This document shows positions 7,157-14,303 of a stretch of 18,279 nt of DNA, piece by piece. The first letter of the stretch is position 1, and the number at the start of each line of letters is the position of its first letter. Position numbers and translations under genes: made by a program. The notes under the pieces are model-generated. The model had not been told where the DNA came from. It saw only the letters and a program-made list of their open reading frames with translations, and searched no databases. Location: assembly GCA_005883365.1 (NCBI GenBank), contig VAXA01000131.1:1-18279 (forward strand), given 5' to 3'. The DNA is from Actinomycetota bacterium. GTDB lineage: Bacteria; Actinomycetota; Thermoleophilia; Gaiellales; Gaiellaceae.

Positions 7157-8947
7157 ATGAACGACGCCGAGCTCTGGCGCGAGCTGGGGCAGCAGCTCCG
7201 GGTCGACGCGATCCGGCCCGCCGCGAAGGCGGGCTCCGGCCACCCGACGTCGGGCATGTCGGCCGCCGACCTGATGGCCGTGCTCCTCGCGAAGTACCTG
7301 CACTACGACTTCGAGAACCCGCACGACCCGCACAACGATCGGCTCGTCTTCTCGAAGGGCCACGCCTCGACGCTGCTCTACGCGATCTTCCGCGCCGCCG
7401 GCGCGATCTCCGAGGACGAGCTCCTGACGTACCGGCAGTTCGACTCGATCTTCGAGGGCCATCCGACTCCGCGGATTCCCTGGGTCGACGTCGCGACCGG
7501 TTCGCTCGGGCAGGGGCTCCCCTATGCGGTCGGCATGGCGCTCGCGGGCAAGCGACTCGACCGGCTGCCGTTCCGCGTGTGGACGCTGTGCGGCGACAGC
7601 GAGATCGCCGAGGGCTCGCAGTGGGAGGCGCTCGAGCACGCCGCGTTCTACGACCTCGACAACCTCGTGGCGATCCTCGACGTGAACCGGCTCGGCCAGC
7701 GCGGCGAGACGATGCACGGCTGGGATCTCGACTCCTACGCCAACCGCGCGCGGGCCTTCGGCTGCCACACGATCGAGATCGACGGCCACGACGTCGAGGC
7801 GATCGACCGCGCCTACGCGGAGGCGATCGGCGTCGCCGGCCAGCCCGTCGTGATCGTCGCGAAGACGATCAAGGGCAAGGGCGACCCCGAGGTCGAGGAC
7901 AAGAACGGCTTCCACGGCAAGGCGCTCGACAACTCCGACGAGGTGATCGCCGCGCTGGGCGGCGTCCGCCACCTCGAGGTCGACGTGGCGAAGCCCGATA
8001 CGGGCGGCGTCCGCCACGAGTTCCCCGCCGGCACGCTCGAGCTGCCGCGCTACGAGCTCGGGACGGAGGTGGCGACCCGGAAGGCGTACGGCGACGCGCT
8101 CGCGGCGCTCGGCAAGGCCCGCGGCGACATCGTCGCGCTCGATGGCGAGGTCTCCAACTCGACGTTTGCCGACGAATTCCGCGACGAGATCCCCGAGCGC
8201 TACTTCGAGATGTACATCGCCGAGCAGCAGATGGTCGCCACCGCGGTCGGGATGCAGGTGCTCGGCTGGCGTCCGTTCGCCTCGACCTTCGCTGCCTTCC
8301 TCTCGCGCGCCTACGACTTCATTCGCATGTCCGCGATCAGCCGCGCGAACTACTGCCTCTGCGGCTCGCACGCGGGCGTGTCGATGCTGCGCGCCGTGCA
8401 CGGCTCGACCGTGCTGCATCCGTGTGACGCGAACCAGACCGCGAAGCTCGTGGAGCGGATGGCCGACACCGACGGGATCGTCTACCTGCGGACGCTGCGC
8501 CCCGCCACTCCGGTCGTCTACGAGCCGGACGAGGCCTTCGAGATCGGCGGCTCGCGCACGCTCAGGCAAGGCGAGGACGTTGCGATCGTCGGCGCGGGGA
8601 TCACGGTGCACGAGGCGCTGAAGGCCGCAGACACGCTCGCGCAGGAAGGGATCGAGGCGCGCGTCATCGACCTCTACTCGATCAAGCCGCTCGACGCGGA
8701 GACGCTGCGCTCGCTCACGTGCCCGATCGTCACCGTCGAGGACCACTGGCCGGAGGGCGGGCTCGGCGAGGCGGTGCTGTCGGCGCTGTCGGATTCCGAC
8801 GAGCGCCCGCCCGTCGTCCGGCTCGCCGTACACGGGATGCCGCACTCGGGCAAGCCCGCGGAGCTGCTCGCCGAGGCCGGCATCGACGCCGACGGCATCG
8901 CGGCCGCCGCACGCACTCTCGTGCGGGATCAGGTCAGCGCTTCGTAG
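7157..8947 (+). CDS. tkt: Transketolase, with an apparent in-frame loss of an active-site loop
   Basis: Transfers two-carbon ketol units using thiamine diphosphate and links the pentose phosphate pathway with glycolysis. The 596 residues are nearer to the shorter, human-like type than to E. coli TktA. Seen in order: KAGSGHPTSGMSAADL, FSKGHASTLLYA, ATGSLGQGLPYAVGMALAG, the cofactor motif GDSEIAEGSQWEAL from residue 146, and FEMYIAEQQMVATAVG with the catalytic Glu356. After CLCGSHAGVS the text jumps directly to MLRAVHGSTVLHPCDANQT. Relatives have 'IGEDGPSQMALEDLA' in between, which includes donor-substrate residues (Asp477/His481 in yeast numbering). About 15 residues (45 nt) seem lost in frame near base 8384. 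The 3' end overlaps the convergent kinase by 19 bp. Identity is certain; activity as written is doubtful. Confidence 0.95.
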   Translation: MNDAELWRELGQQLRVDAIRPAAKAGSGHPTSGMSAADLMAVLLAKYLHYDFENPHDPHNDRLVFSKGHASTLLYAIFRAAGAISEDELLTYRQFDSIFEGHPTPRIPWVDVATGSLGQGLPYAVGMALAGKRLDRLPFRVWTLCGDSEIAEGSQWEALEHAAFYDLDNLVAILDVNRLGQRGETMHGWDLDSYANRARAFGCHTIEIDGHDVEAIDRAYAEAIGVAGQPVVIVAKTIKGKGDPEVEDKNGFHGKALDNSDEVIAALGGVRHLEVDVAKPDTGGVRHEFPAGTLELPRYELGTEVATRKAYGDALAALGKARGDIVALDGEVSNSTFADEFRDEIPERYFEMYIAEQQMVATAVGMQVLGWRPFASTFAAFLSRAYDFIRMSAISRANYCLCGSHAGVSMLRAVHGSTVLHPCDANQTAKLVERMADTDGIVYLRTLRPATPVVYEPDEAFEIGGSRTLRQGEDVAIVGAGITVHEALKAADTLAQEGIEARVIDLYSIKPLDAETLRSLTCPIVTVEDHWPEGGLGEAVLSALSDSDERPPVVRLAVHGMPHSGKPAELLAEAGIDADGIAAAARTLVRDQVSAS

Positions 8948-10200
8948 AGCTTCTGCTGCGCCTCGCGCGCGGCGCGGTAGGCCTCGGCCCGATCGGCGCG
9001 CGGCTCGACGACCCCTGCGATCGGCGCCTTCCCGACCTCCTGCCCGCGCCGCTCGAGCGCGAGGACCGCGGCGCCGCGCAGCGACGCCTCCGGCACGCCT
9101 GAGACTGCGATCGGTCGCGCGAGCGCGTCGGCCATGATCTGGACCCAGTCTCGGTCGTGGAGGAGCCCGCCGCCGGTGGCGACAACCTCCTGCAGCTCCG
9201 GCAACAGATCGGCGATCGCCGCGAAGCGAAAGGCGACCCCCTCGTAGGCGGCTTGGCGCAGGTCGAGCGGCGTCGTCTCGAAGGTGAGCCCGTGGATCGT
9301 GCCGCGCGCGTTCGGGTTCCAGCCCGTCGAGCGCTCGCCGCCGAGGAAGGGGAGAAAGACGAGGCCGTGGTCGCGGGGATCGCGTTCCGCGAGCGATCCC
9401 GGCGCGTCGGCGAGCGTCCGCTCGAGCCAGTCGTAGAGGTTGCCGCCATCGGACAGCGCTCCGCCCTCGACGACGCGGTGCTCGTCGGCGAGATAGAGGA
9501 AGAGCCCCGGCCTCGGCTGCGGCTGCTCGCTCTCGTAGAGGACCCGGAGCGCGCCGGACGTACCAACCATGAGCGCGGCGCGGTCGCGCGTCGTGCAGCC
9601 CGCGCCGGCGTTCGAGCAGGCGGCGTCAGGCCAGAGCTGTACGTCGTCGATCTCGGGGAGCCGGTCGCGGTCGACGCCGAGTGTTGCGAGCAGCTCCTCG
9701 TCCCAGGCGAGTGTGGTGAGGTCGAGCAACCCGCTCGTCGATGCCATCCCGAGGCTCGTCCGAGGCTCGCCGCGGATGCAGTCGGCGAAGGAGACGAACC
9801 TCGCGGCGGTGCGGAAGATCTCGGGTTCCGTCTGGGCGAGCCAGGCGAGCTTCGCCGGCCAGAACGAGGGGTGCAGGAAGGCGCCGGTGCGCGCATGGAC
9901 GGCGTCGGCGTCGAGCCGCCGCGCGAGCCACTCCGCTGCGCCGGCGCTGCGCGTGTCGCGCCAGCCGAGGATCGGCGTGAGCGCGTTCCAGTCCTCGTCG
10001 ACGGCGACGAGGCTGTGCGCGAAGCACGAGGTTGCGTCCGGCTCTTCGTCCGAGAGCACCCGGTGGACGGCGGCCGCGACCTCGTTGGGATCGTCGGCCT
10101 CGTACTCCTCCTGCCGCACCTCGCCGGCCGGCTCGCCGCGCTTGTCGAAGCGCTGGGCCCGCACCGAGGACGAGCCAACGTCCAGTGCGAGCACGCTCAC
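8929..10200 (-). CDS. FGGY-family carbohydrate kinase (gluconokinase/xylulokinase-like), possibly internally shortened
   Basis: FGGY kinases phosphorylate sugars such as gluconate, xylulose or glycerol with ATP. The 423 residues begin with MSVLALDVGSSSVRAQRFD (phosphate-1 loop). Then come ILGWRDTRS, PSFWPAKLAWLAQTEPE, TSLGMASTSGLLDL, AALMVGTSGALRVLYES, FLPFLGGERSTGWNPNARG and VVATGGGLLHDRDWVQIMAD (adenosine motif). Family members are usually 470-500 residues. The jump from RLPEIDD to VQLWPDAACSNAGAGC near base 9640 appears to lack about 20 residues, and FADCIRGEP near 9768 may lack a few. Both losses would be in frame. GTG 10200 overlaps the nucleotidyltransferase stop as GTGA. Proximity to gnd and zwf makes gluconate an attractive substrate, but the sequence does not prove it. 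Confidence 0.8.
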   Translation of the reverse strand: MSVLALDVGSSSVRAQRFDKRGEPAGEVRQEEYEADDPNEVAAAVHRVLSDEEPDATSCFAHSLVAVDEDWNALTPILGWRDTRSAGAAEWLARRLDADAVHARTGAFLHPSFWPAKLAWLAQTEPEIFRTAARFVSFADCIRGEPRTSLGMASTSGLLDLTTLAWDEELLATLGVDRDRLPEIDDVQLWPDAACSNAGAGCTTRDRAALMVGTSGALRVLYESEQPQPRPGLFLYLADEHRVVEGGALSDGGNLYDWLERTLADAPGSLAERDPRDHGLVFLPFLGGERSTGWNPNARGTIHGLTFETTPLDLRQAAYEGVAFRFAAIADLLPELQEVVATGGGLLHDRDWVQIMADALARPIAVSGVPEASLRGAAVLALERRGQEVGKAPIAGVVEPRADRAEAYRAAREAQQKLYEALT

Positions 10201-11027
10201 TTCCGCAGCAACCCGAGCCCCTCGGCGAGCCAGGCCCGCGCGCGGTCGACGTTCGGGCCGCTCGGCGCGAGGCGGACCGCGTCGAGCTGGAGCTCGGTCA
10301 TGATCGCCAGCGCGCGCCGCGCGTCGGGCTCGGTCAGGGCTTCGGTAATCCGCTCAGCGAGACGATCCGGCTTCACGGCGAGGGGCTCGACGCGCGTCGC
10401 GAGCCGCTTCGTCGTCGGCTCCCAGACGCGGTTGATCGCGTAGACGATCCGCAGCACGCGCAATGCCCCGTCGAACATCCACTCGAGGAGCGACAGCCGC
10501 TCGTCCGGACGAATGACCGTCAGCAGCCCCGCCGGGGTGAAGCCGCCCCAGGGCAGCGCCGCCTCCTCGATCCGGGCCGCTGCGAGCTCGTCCGGGTAGT
10601 CGCGGAGCCGTGTCTGCCAAGCGGCGAGCAGCCCCGAGGTGCGGAGGGAGACGCCATGCGCCAACGCGTCGGGCGAAGACGAGAGCTTGCCGCCCATCAG
10701 CGCCTCGAACTCCTCCTCGGCGAAGGCGCGCGGCCAGAAGATCAGCTCGAACGGCTCGCCCTCCACATACCCCGACACGCGTTTGGCGGGCAGGCCCTGC
10801 GCTCCCCACGTGTCGAGGCGCTCGAGGCCGGAGCCGCGCGCCATTGCGTTCGCGTCGTCGAGTTCGAGCCCGGACTCCGTGACGACGAGCATCTCGACGT
10901 CCGAGACCTCGTCGGCCACGCCGCGTGAGACGCTGCCGGTGAGGACGACGTCGGTTACCTCGGGCGGGAAGGCGTCGGCGACGCGCTGCGCGAGCGCCCG
11001 CAGCTCCTCGCTCCTGGCCGTCGCCAC
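10197..11027 (-). CDS. Nucleotidyltransferase-fold protein, substrate unknown
   Basis: The 276-residue protein carries the polymerase-beta-like nucleotidyltransferase signature at its N-terminus: GSVSRGVADEVSDVEMLVV at residues 31-49. Gly31-Ser32 and the acidic pair Asp43/Glu45 (a DxE variant of DxD) would bind metal and nucleotide. A third acidic residue may be the Glu in FELIFWPRAF. The rest is helical and resembles the C-terminal part of DUF4037-like or aminoglycoside-adenylyltransferase-like proteins. No specific family can be named. It could modify a small molecule or protein, or be an antitoxin-like MNT protein, although no HEPN partner is seen. It starts at GTG 11027, 6 nt after TAGATT, and is coupled to the downstream sugar kinase by a 4-nt overlap. 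Confidence 0.65.
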   Translation of the reverse strand: MATARSEELRALAQRVADAFPPEVTDVVLTGSVSRGVADEVSDVEMLVVTESGLELDDANAMARGSGLERLDTWGAQGLPAKRVSGYVEGEPFELIFWPRAFAEEEFEALMGGKLSSSPDALAHGVSLRTSGLLAAWQTRLRDYPDELAAARIEEAALPWGGFTPAGLLTVIRPDERLSLLEWMFDGALRVLRIVYAINRVWEPTTKRLATRVEPLAVKPDRLAERITEALTEPDARRALAIMTELQLDAVRLAPSGPNVDRARAWLAEGLGLLRK

Positions 11028-11033
11028 GCTGCG

Positions 11034-11039
11034 AATCTA
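11034..11039 (-). promoter_or_regulatory. Candidate -10 element for the nucleotidyltransferase-kinase pair (leaderless)
   Basis: On the minus strand TAGATT is followed by 6 nt and then GTG 11027. The first three bases are also the TAG stop codon of the upstream DUF2182 gene. No clear -35 box and no ribosome site are visible. The surrounding 24 nt match the DUF1326 start region at 19 positions. Confidence 0.5.
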
Positions 11040-11777
11040 GCCGGGGAGCGTGAGTGCCGGAACGAGGCCGGGCGCAGCGAGGAGCAGCAGCCCGAGCACG
11101 ACGAGGAGTGCCGTCGTCGTCGCCGTGGCGATGTGCCGCCACGGCAGGATCTTCTCGAGCGCGACGAGGCCCGCGACGAGCGTAGTCCACGCGACGCTCA
11201 TGACGCCTAGCGCGAACAGCGAGGCCATCAGCGCCCAGCAGCAGCCGGCGCACCAGGCACCGCTCGAGAGCCCGAGCCGGAAGCCGCCGAAGAGGCCGGG
11301 ACGCCAGGAGCCCAGGAGCAAGGCGAGCGGGGATCGGCACCTGGCGAGGCACGCGTCCTTGAGCGGCGTGAGCTGGTAGGCGGCCGCGACCAGAAGCGTC
11401 GTTCCGGCCGCCCAGCGGCCGGCTCGGTCCCAGGCGAGGACGCCCCCGGCGAAACGGTCTGCCACGGCAGCGAGACCGAAGGCGACGAGCCCGGCGGCCG
11501 CCCAGACCGCGAGATAGCCGCCGACGAACAGCAAGGCCGGCAGCGGCGTCCGGTCCCTTGCGAGCCCTCCATAGAGCGCCACCGCCGGAATCGCGGACGG
11601 CAGCATCATCGCCGCCATCATCACGACCCAGAGGCCGAGGAACCAGCCGAGCGTGCCGAGCCCCGTCCACGGCCCGGCGTCCATCCCCTGCATCCGGTCC
11701 AAAGACGACCACCACGCGAGCCCCGCCAATACCAGGAGCAGCGCGACGAGGCTGCGTTCGTTCCTGACTGCGCTCAT
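11037..11777 (-). CDS. DUF2182 family integral membrane protein, putative metal-binding
   Basis: A 246-residue hydrophobic protein with about six to seven membrane segments, beginning with LVALLLVLAGLAWW. Family hallmarks are the Met-rich motif VVMMAAMMLPS (about 51-61), YQLTPLKDACLARCRSP (134-150, Cys143 and Cys147) and GAWCAGCCWALM (173-184, Cys176, Cys179 and Cys180). These Cys, Met and Asp residues suggest metal binding, possibly copper (inference). The biochemical role of the family is not established as far as I know. The ATG at 11777 shares one base with the DUF1326 stop (TGATG), so the two proteins are translationally coupled and probably act together. The gene appears complete. Confidence 0.85.
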   Translation of the reverse strand: MSAVRNERSLVALLLVLAGLAWWSSLDRMQGMDAGPWTGLGTLGWFLGLWVVMMAAMMLPSAIPAVALYGGLARDRTPLPALLFVGGYLAVWAAAGLVAFGLAAVADRFAGGVLAWDRAGRWAAGTTLLVAAAYQLTPLKDACLARCRSPLALLLGSWRPGLFGGFRLGLSSGAWCAGCCWALMASLFALGVMSVAWTTLVAGLVALEKILPWRHIATATTTALLVVLGLLLLAAPGLVPALTLPG

Positions 11778-12394
11778 CAGCCGGAGTAGTCAAAGCTCGC
11801 GGCGTAGCCACAGGAGCCGCTGTAGTCGAAGGCGAGCGGTGCGTCGTCCACTCGGAGCTCCTCGGCGACGAGCTCCTCGCCGTTCCGGTCATGACCGGGG
11901 ATGACGCAGGTGACGGCTTCCTGGCCGGAATAACGGTCGCGGATGCGGACCGTCACATGGTCGCGGATGCGGAGCCACTGGCGGCGGCGGGCGTGGTCGA
12001 GCTCGATCGCGACCCGGCGCACTCCGAGCAGCTTGCTCGCCTTCCACGCCCATGGAAAGTGCGTGAGCGCGTCGCCTCCGAGCCGGCCGGTGAAGATCGC
12101 CTCCAGCGCCGCCTGCTGCTCCTCGTTCGCATGCTCGTCGAGGTAGAGGATCCACGTCCACGGCGAACCTGGCTCGTCGTCGTCGTAGTGGATTGCCAGC
12201 GCGACCGACAGGCCTGCCAGATCCGTCCCCGCGGCGTCTCCTTTCTCGATCAACCAGGAGAGGACGCCGACGCAGATGCCGTGGGTCGAGCGGCCACCCG
12301 CGACGCCGTCGATGCGACGGCACGGGCAGATCGGATCGCAGTTGCACGACTCGAAGTACGTGCCGCGGACGTGCCACTCCGTAGCCACCGCCAC
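11777..12394 (-). CDS. DUF1326 family protein with an N-terminal cysteine cluster
   Basis: The 205-residue protein has the DUF1326 opening WHVRGTYFESCNCDPICPC, with Cys17, Cys19, Cys23 and Cys25, followed by HGICVGVLSWLIEKGD, ALAIHYDDDEPG and LTHFPWAWKASKLLGV. No signal peptide or membrane segment is seen, so it is probably cytoplasmic. The Cys cluster could bind a metal or carry redox chemistry (inference). The C-terminus repeats FDYSG twice around a Cys (FDYSGSCGYAASFDYSG). DUF1326 genes commonly sit beside DUF2182 genes, as here. GTG 12394 is chosen because it lies 6 nt after a TAGATT hexamer. A second GTG at 12388 is also in frame. Confidence 0.85.
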   Translation of the reverse strand: MAVATEWHVRGTYFESCNCDPICPCRRIDGVAGGRSTHGICVGVLSWLIEKGDAAGTDLAGLSVALAIHYDDDEPGSPWTWILYLDEHANEEQQAALEAIFTGRLGGDALTHFPWAWKASKLLGVRRVAIELDHARRRQWLRIRDHVTVRIRDRYSGQEAVTCVIPGHDRNGEELVAEELRVDDAPLAFDYSGSCGYAASFDYSG

Positions 12395-12400
12395 GCGCCG

Positions 12401-12406
12401 AATCTA
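12401..12406 (-). promoter_or_regulatory. Candidate -10 element for DUF1326-DUF2182 (leaderless)
   Basis: On the minus strand TAGATT is followed by 6 nt and then GTG 12394. On the plus strand TACAGT (12405-12410) overlaps it by 2 nt and could serve the divergent ABC-F gene, whose ATG is at 12420. The plus-strand assignment is weak. Confidence 0.45.
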
Positions 12407-12419
12407 CAGTGGCTCCGCC

Positions 12420-14303
12420 ATGGCAGTCGTGATCGCCTCCAACCTGCGGAAGGAGCTCGCGGGCTCGGTCCTGTTCGACGGCGTCTCGTTCTCCGTCGAG
12501 CGGCGCGACCGCGTCGCGCTCTCCGGGCCAAATGGCGCCGGCAAGACGACGCTGCTTCGGATCCTCGCCGGCGAGACCGAGAAGCACGGTGGCGAGCTCG
12601 CGTTCGCGAAGGGGACGCGGGTCGCGCTGCACGACCAGCGCCCGCCACTCGAGCAGGAGCTCTCGCTGCGCGAATACGTGCTCGCCGGCGCGCGAGATCT
12701 CGTCGCGCTCGAGGACGAGCTGCGGCGCCTCGAGCAGGCGATGGCGGAGGGCGACCACGCGCAGGCGACGCTGAACCGGTACGCCGAGGCACAGGCGCGG
12801 CTCGAGCACGCCGGCGGCTACGCGTGGCGCGACCGCGCCACCTCGGTCGTGCGCGGCCTGGGCTTCGCGGACGAGGATCTCGACCGCCCGCTGCGGACGT
12901 TCTCGGGCGGCGAGCTGACGCGCGCCTCGCTGGCCCGCGCGCTCGGCGGCGATCCCGACCTGCTCCTCCTCGACGAGCCCACGAACCACCTCGACGTCGC
13001 GAACCTCGAATGGCTCGAGCGCGAGCTCGCCTCGCTCGACGCGGCCCTGATTCTCGTCGCCCACGACCGCTGGTTCCTCGAGGCGGTCACGACGGCGACG
13101 CTCGAGCTCGAGGCCGGGCGTGCGACGTTCTTCCCCGGCCAATGGCACGCGTGGCGGCGCGAGAAGGCGGCGCGGATGCTGCACGCGCAGAAGGAGGTCG
13201 CGCGCGTCCAAGCCGACATCGCCCGGCTCGAGCGGTTCGTCGAGCGGTTCCGGGCCAAGAAGGACAAGGCGAAGCAGGCGCAGGCGAAGCTGACCCAGAT
13301 CGGCCGGCTGGAGCGGGAGCGCGCTGCCGCGGCCGGCGAGGTGGCCCTCCTCTCGCGCCGCACGCGCGGCCTGGGCTTCGAGTTCCTTAAGCCGGCGCGC
13401 AGCGGCCGCACGGTCGTGGAGGCGGAAGGGCTCGAGGTCGCGATCGGCGGCCGTGTCCTGCTGCGCGACGCGACCTTCGCGGTCGAGCGGGGCGAGCACG
13501 TCGCGCTCGTCGGCCCGAACGGCTCCGGCAAGACGACCTTGCTCGAGCGGCTGGTGCGGGGCGAAGGTGTCCGTATCGGGCACGGCGTGCAGATCGGCTA
13601 CTTCTCGCAGCAGGAGATGGAGCTCGACACGCGTGGCTCCGTCCTCCAATGCGTGCAGGCGATGACCGGCCTCGCTCGGCCGGACGCCCAGTCGCTGCTC
13701 GGGCGCTTCCTCTTCTCCGGGTGGGATGCGCACGAGAAGCAGGTCGCCGTGCTCTCGGGCGGCGAGCGGCGGCGGCTCGCTCTCGCGGTGACGGTCGCAT
13801 CCGGCGCGAACTTCCTCGTCCTCGACGAGCCGACGAACCACCTCGACCTCGAGAGCCGCGAGGCGCTCGAGGCCGCGCTCGACGCATTCCCCGGGACGGT
13901 GCTGCTCGTCTCGCACGACCGCGCGCTGCTCGACGCGATCGCCGAGCGGACGCTCGCGATCGAGGACGGTGAGCTGCGCGCCTACGACGGCGGCTGGGCC
14001 GAGCTGCTGCGGGCGCGCGAGGCGCGGGAGGCTCGCGCCAAGCCCGAGCCGCCGGCGGAGCGTCCCGCGAAGCCGGCACGGAAACCGGTCGCTGCTCCGA
14101 AGTCGAAGCCGCCGCGCCGGTCCGAGCTCGAGCGGCTCGAAGGGGAGATCGCCGTGCGCGAGGCGGAGGTGGCGGAGCTCGAGACGAAGCTCGCGGAGGA
14201 CTGGACCGACGTCGACGCCCTCGCCGCCCACAAGCGAAGCCGCGACGCCCTCACGGCGCTCCTCGAGCGCTGGGAGACGCTGTTCGAGCAAGCGCAGATG
14301 TGA
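12420..14303 (+). CDS. ABC-F family ATP-binding protein (Uup/EttA-like)
   Basis: The 627-residue protein has two ABC ATPase domains and no membrane segment, as in ABC-F proteins that act on the ribosome. Domain 1: Walker A GPNGAGKT at 36-43, signature FSGGE at 161-165, Walker B DEPTNHLD at 185-192. Domain 2: GPNGSGKT at 365-372, LSGGE at 445-449, DEPTNHLD at 469-476. The linker (about 255-305) is charged and helical, with FVERFRAKKDKAKQAQAK, and would reach the tRNA/peptidyl-transferase region. After a Pro/Lys-rich stretch (about 540-567) there is a C-terminal coiled coil ending WETLFEQAQM. ATG 12420 is where homology begins; the frame is open further upstream but has no sensible start. The role may be translation rescue or antibiotic protection, which sequence alone cannot separate. 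Confidence 0.9.
   Translation: MAVVIASNLRKELAGSVLFDGVSFSVERRDRVALSGPNGAGKTTLLRILAGETEKHGGELAFAKGTRVALHDQRPPLEQELSLREYVLAGARDLVALEDELRRLEQAMAEGDHAQATLNRYAEAQARLEHAGGYAWRDRATSVVRGLGFADEDLDRPLRTFSGGELTRASLARALGGDPDLLLLDEPTNHLDVANLEWLERELASLDAALILVAHDRWFLEAVTTATLELEAGRATFFPGQWHAWRREKAARMLHAQKEVARVQADIARLERFVERFRAKKDKAKQAQAKLTQIGRLERERAAAAGEVALLSRRTRGLGFEFLKPARSGRTVVEAEGLEVAIGGRVLLRDATFAVERGEHVALVGPNGSGKTTLLERLVRGEGVRIGHGVQIGYFSQQEMELDTRGSVLQCVQAMTGLARPDAQSLLGRFLFSGWDAHEKQVAVLSGGERRRLALAVTVASGANFLVLDEPTNHLDLESREALEAALDAFPGTVLLVSHDRALLDAIAERTLAIEDGELRAYDGGWAELLRAREAREARAKPEPPAERPAKPARKPVAAPKSKPPRRSELERLEGEIAVREAEVAELETKLAEDWTDVDALAAHKRSRDALTALLERWETLFEQAQM

Noticed and set aside
7115..8845. A 576-residue minus-strand open frame opposite transketolase
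   Set aside because: Mirror of tkt codons with no recognisable domain, whereas tkt on the plus strand is unmistakable.
12405..12410. TACAGT as -10 for the ABC-F gene
   Set aside because: Spacing to the ATG is 9 nt, which differs from the other cases, and no -35 is visible. Kept only as a remark.
12276..12419. N-terminal extension of the ABC-F protein
   Set aside because: It would overlap the start of DUF1326 and adds no conserved sequence. ATG 12420 begins the family homology.
13180..13320. ABC-F linker as proof of antibiotic resistance
   Set aside because: The linker is charged and helical as in all ABC-F proteins. Resistance subtypes cannot be told from housekeeping ones by eye.
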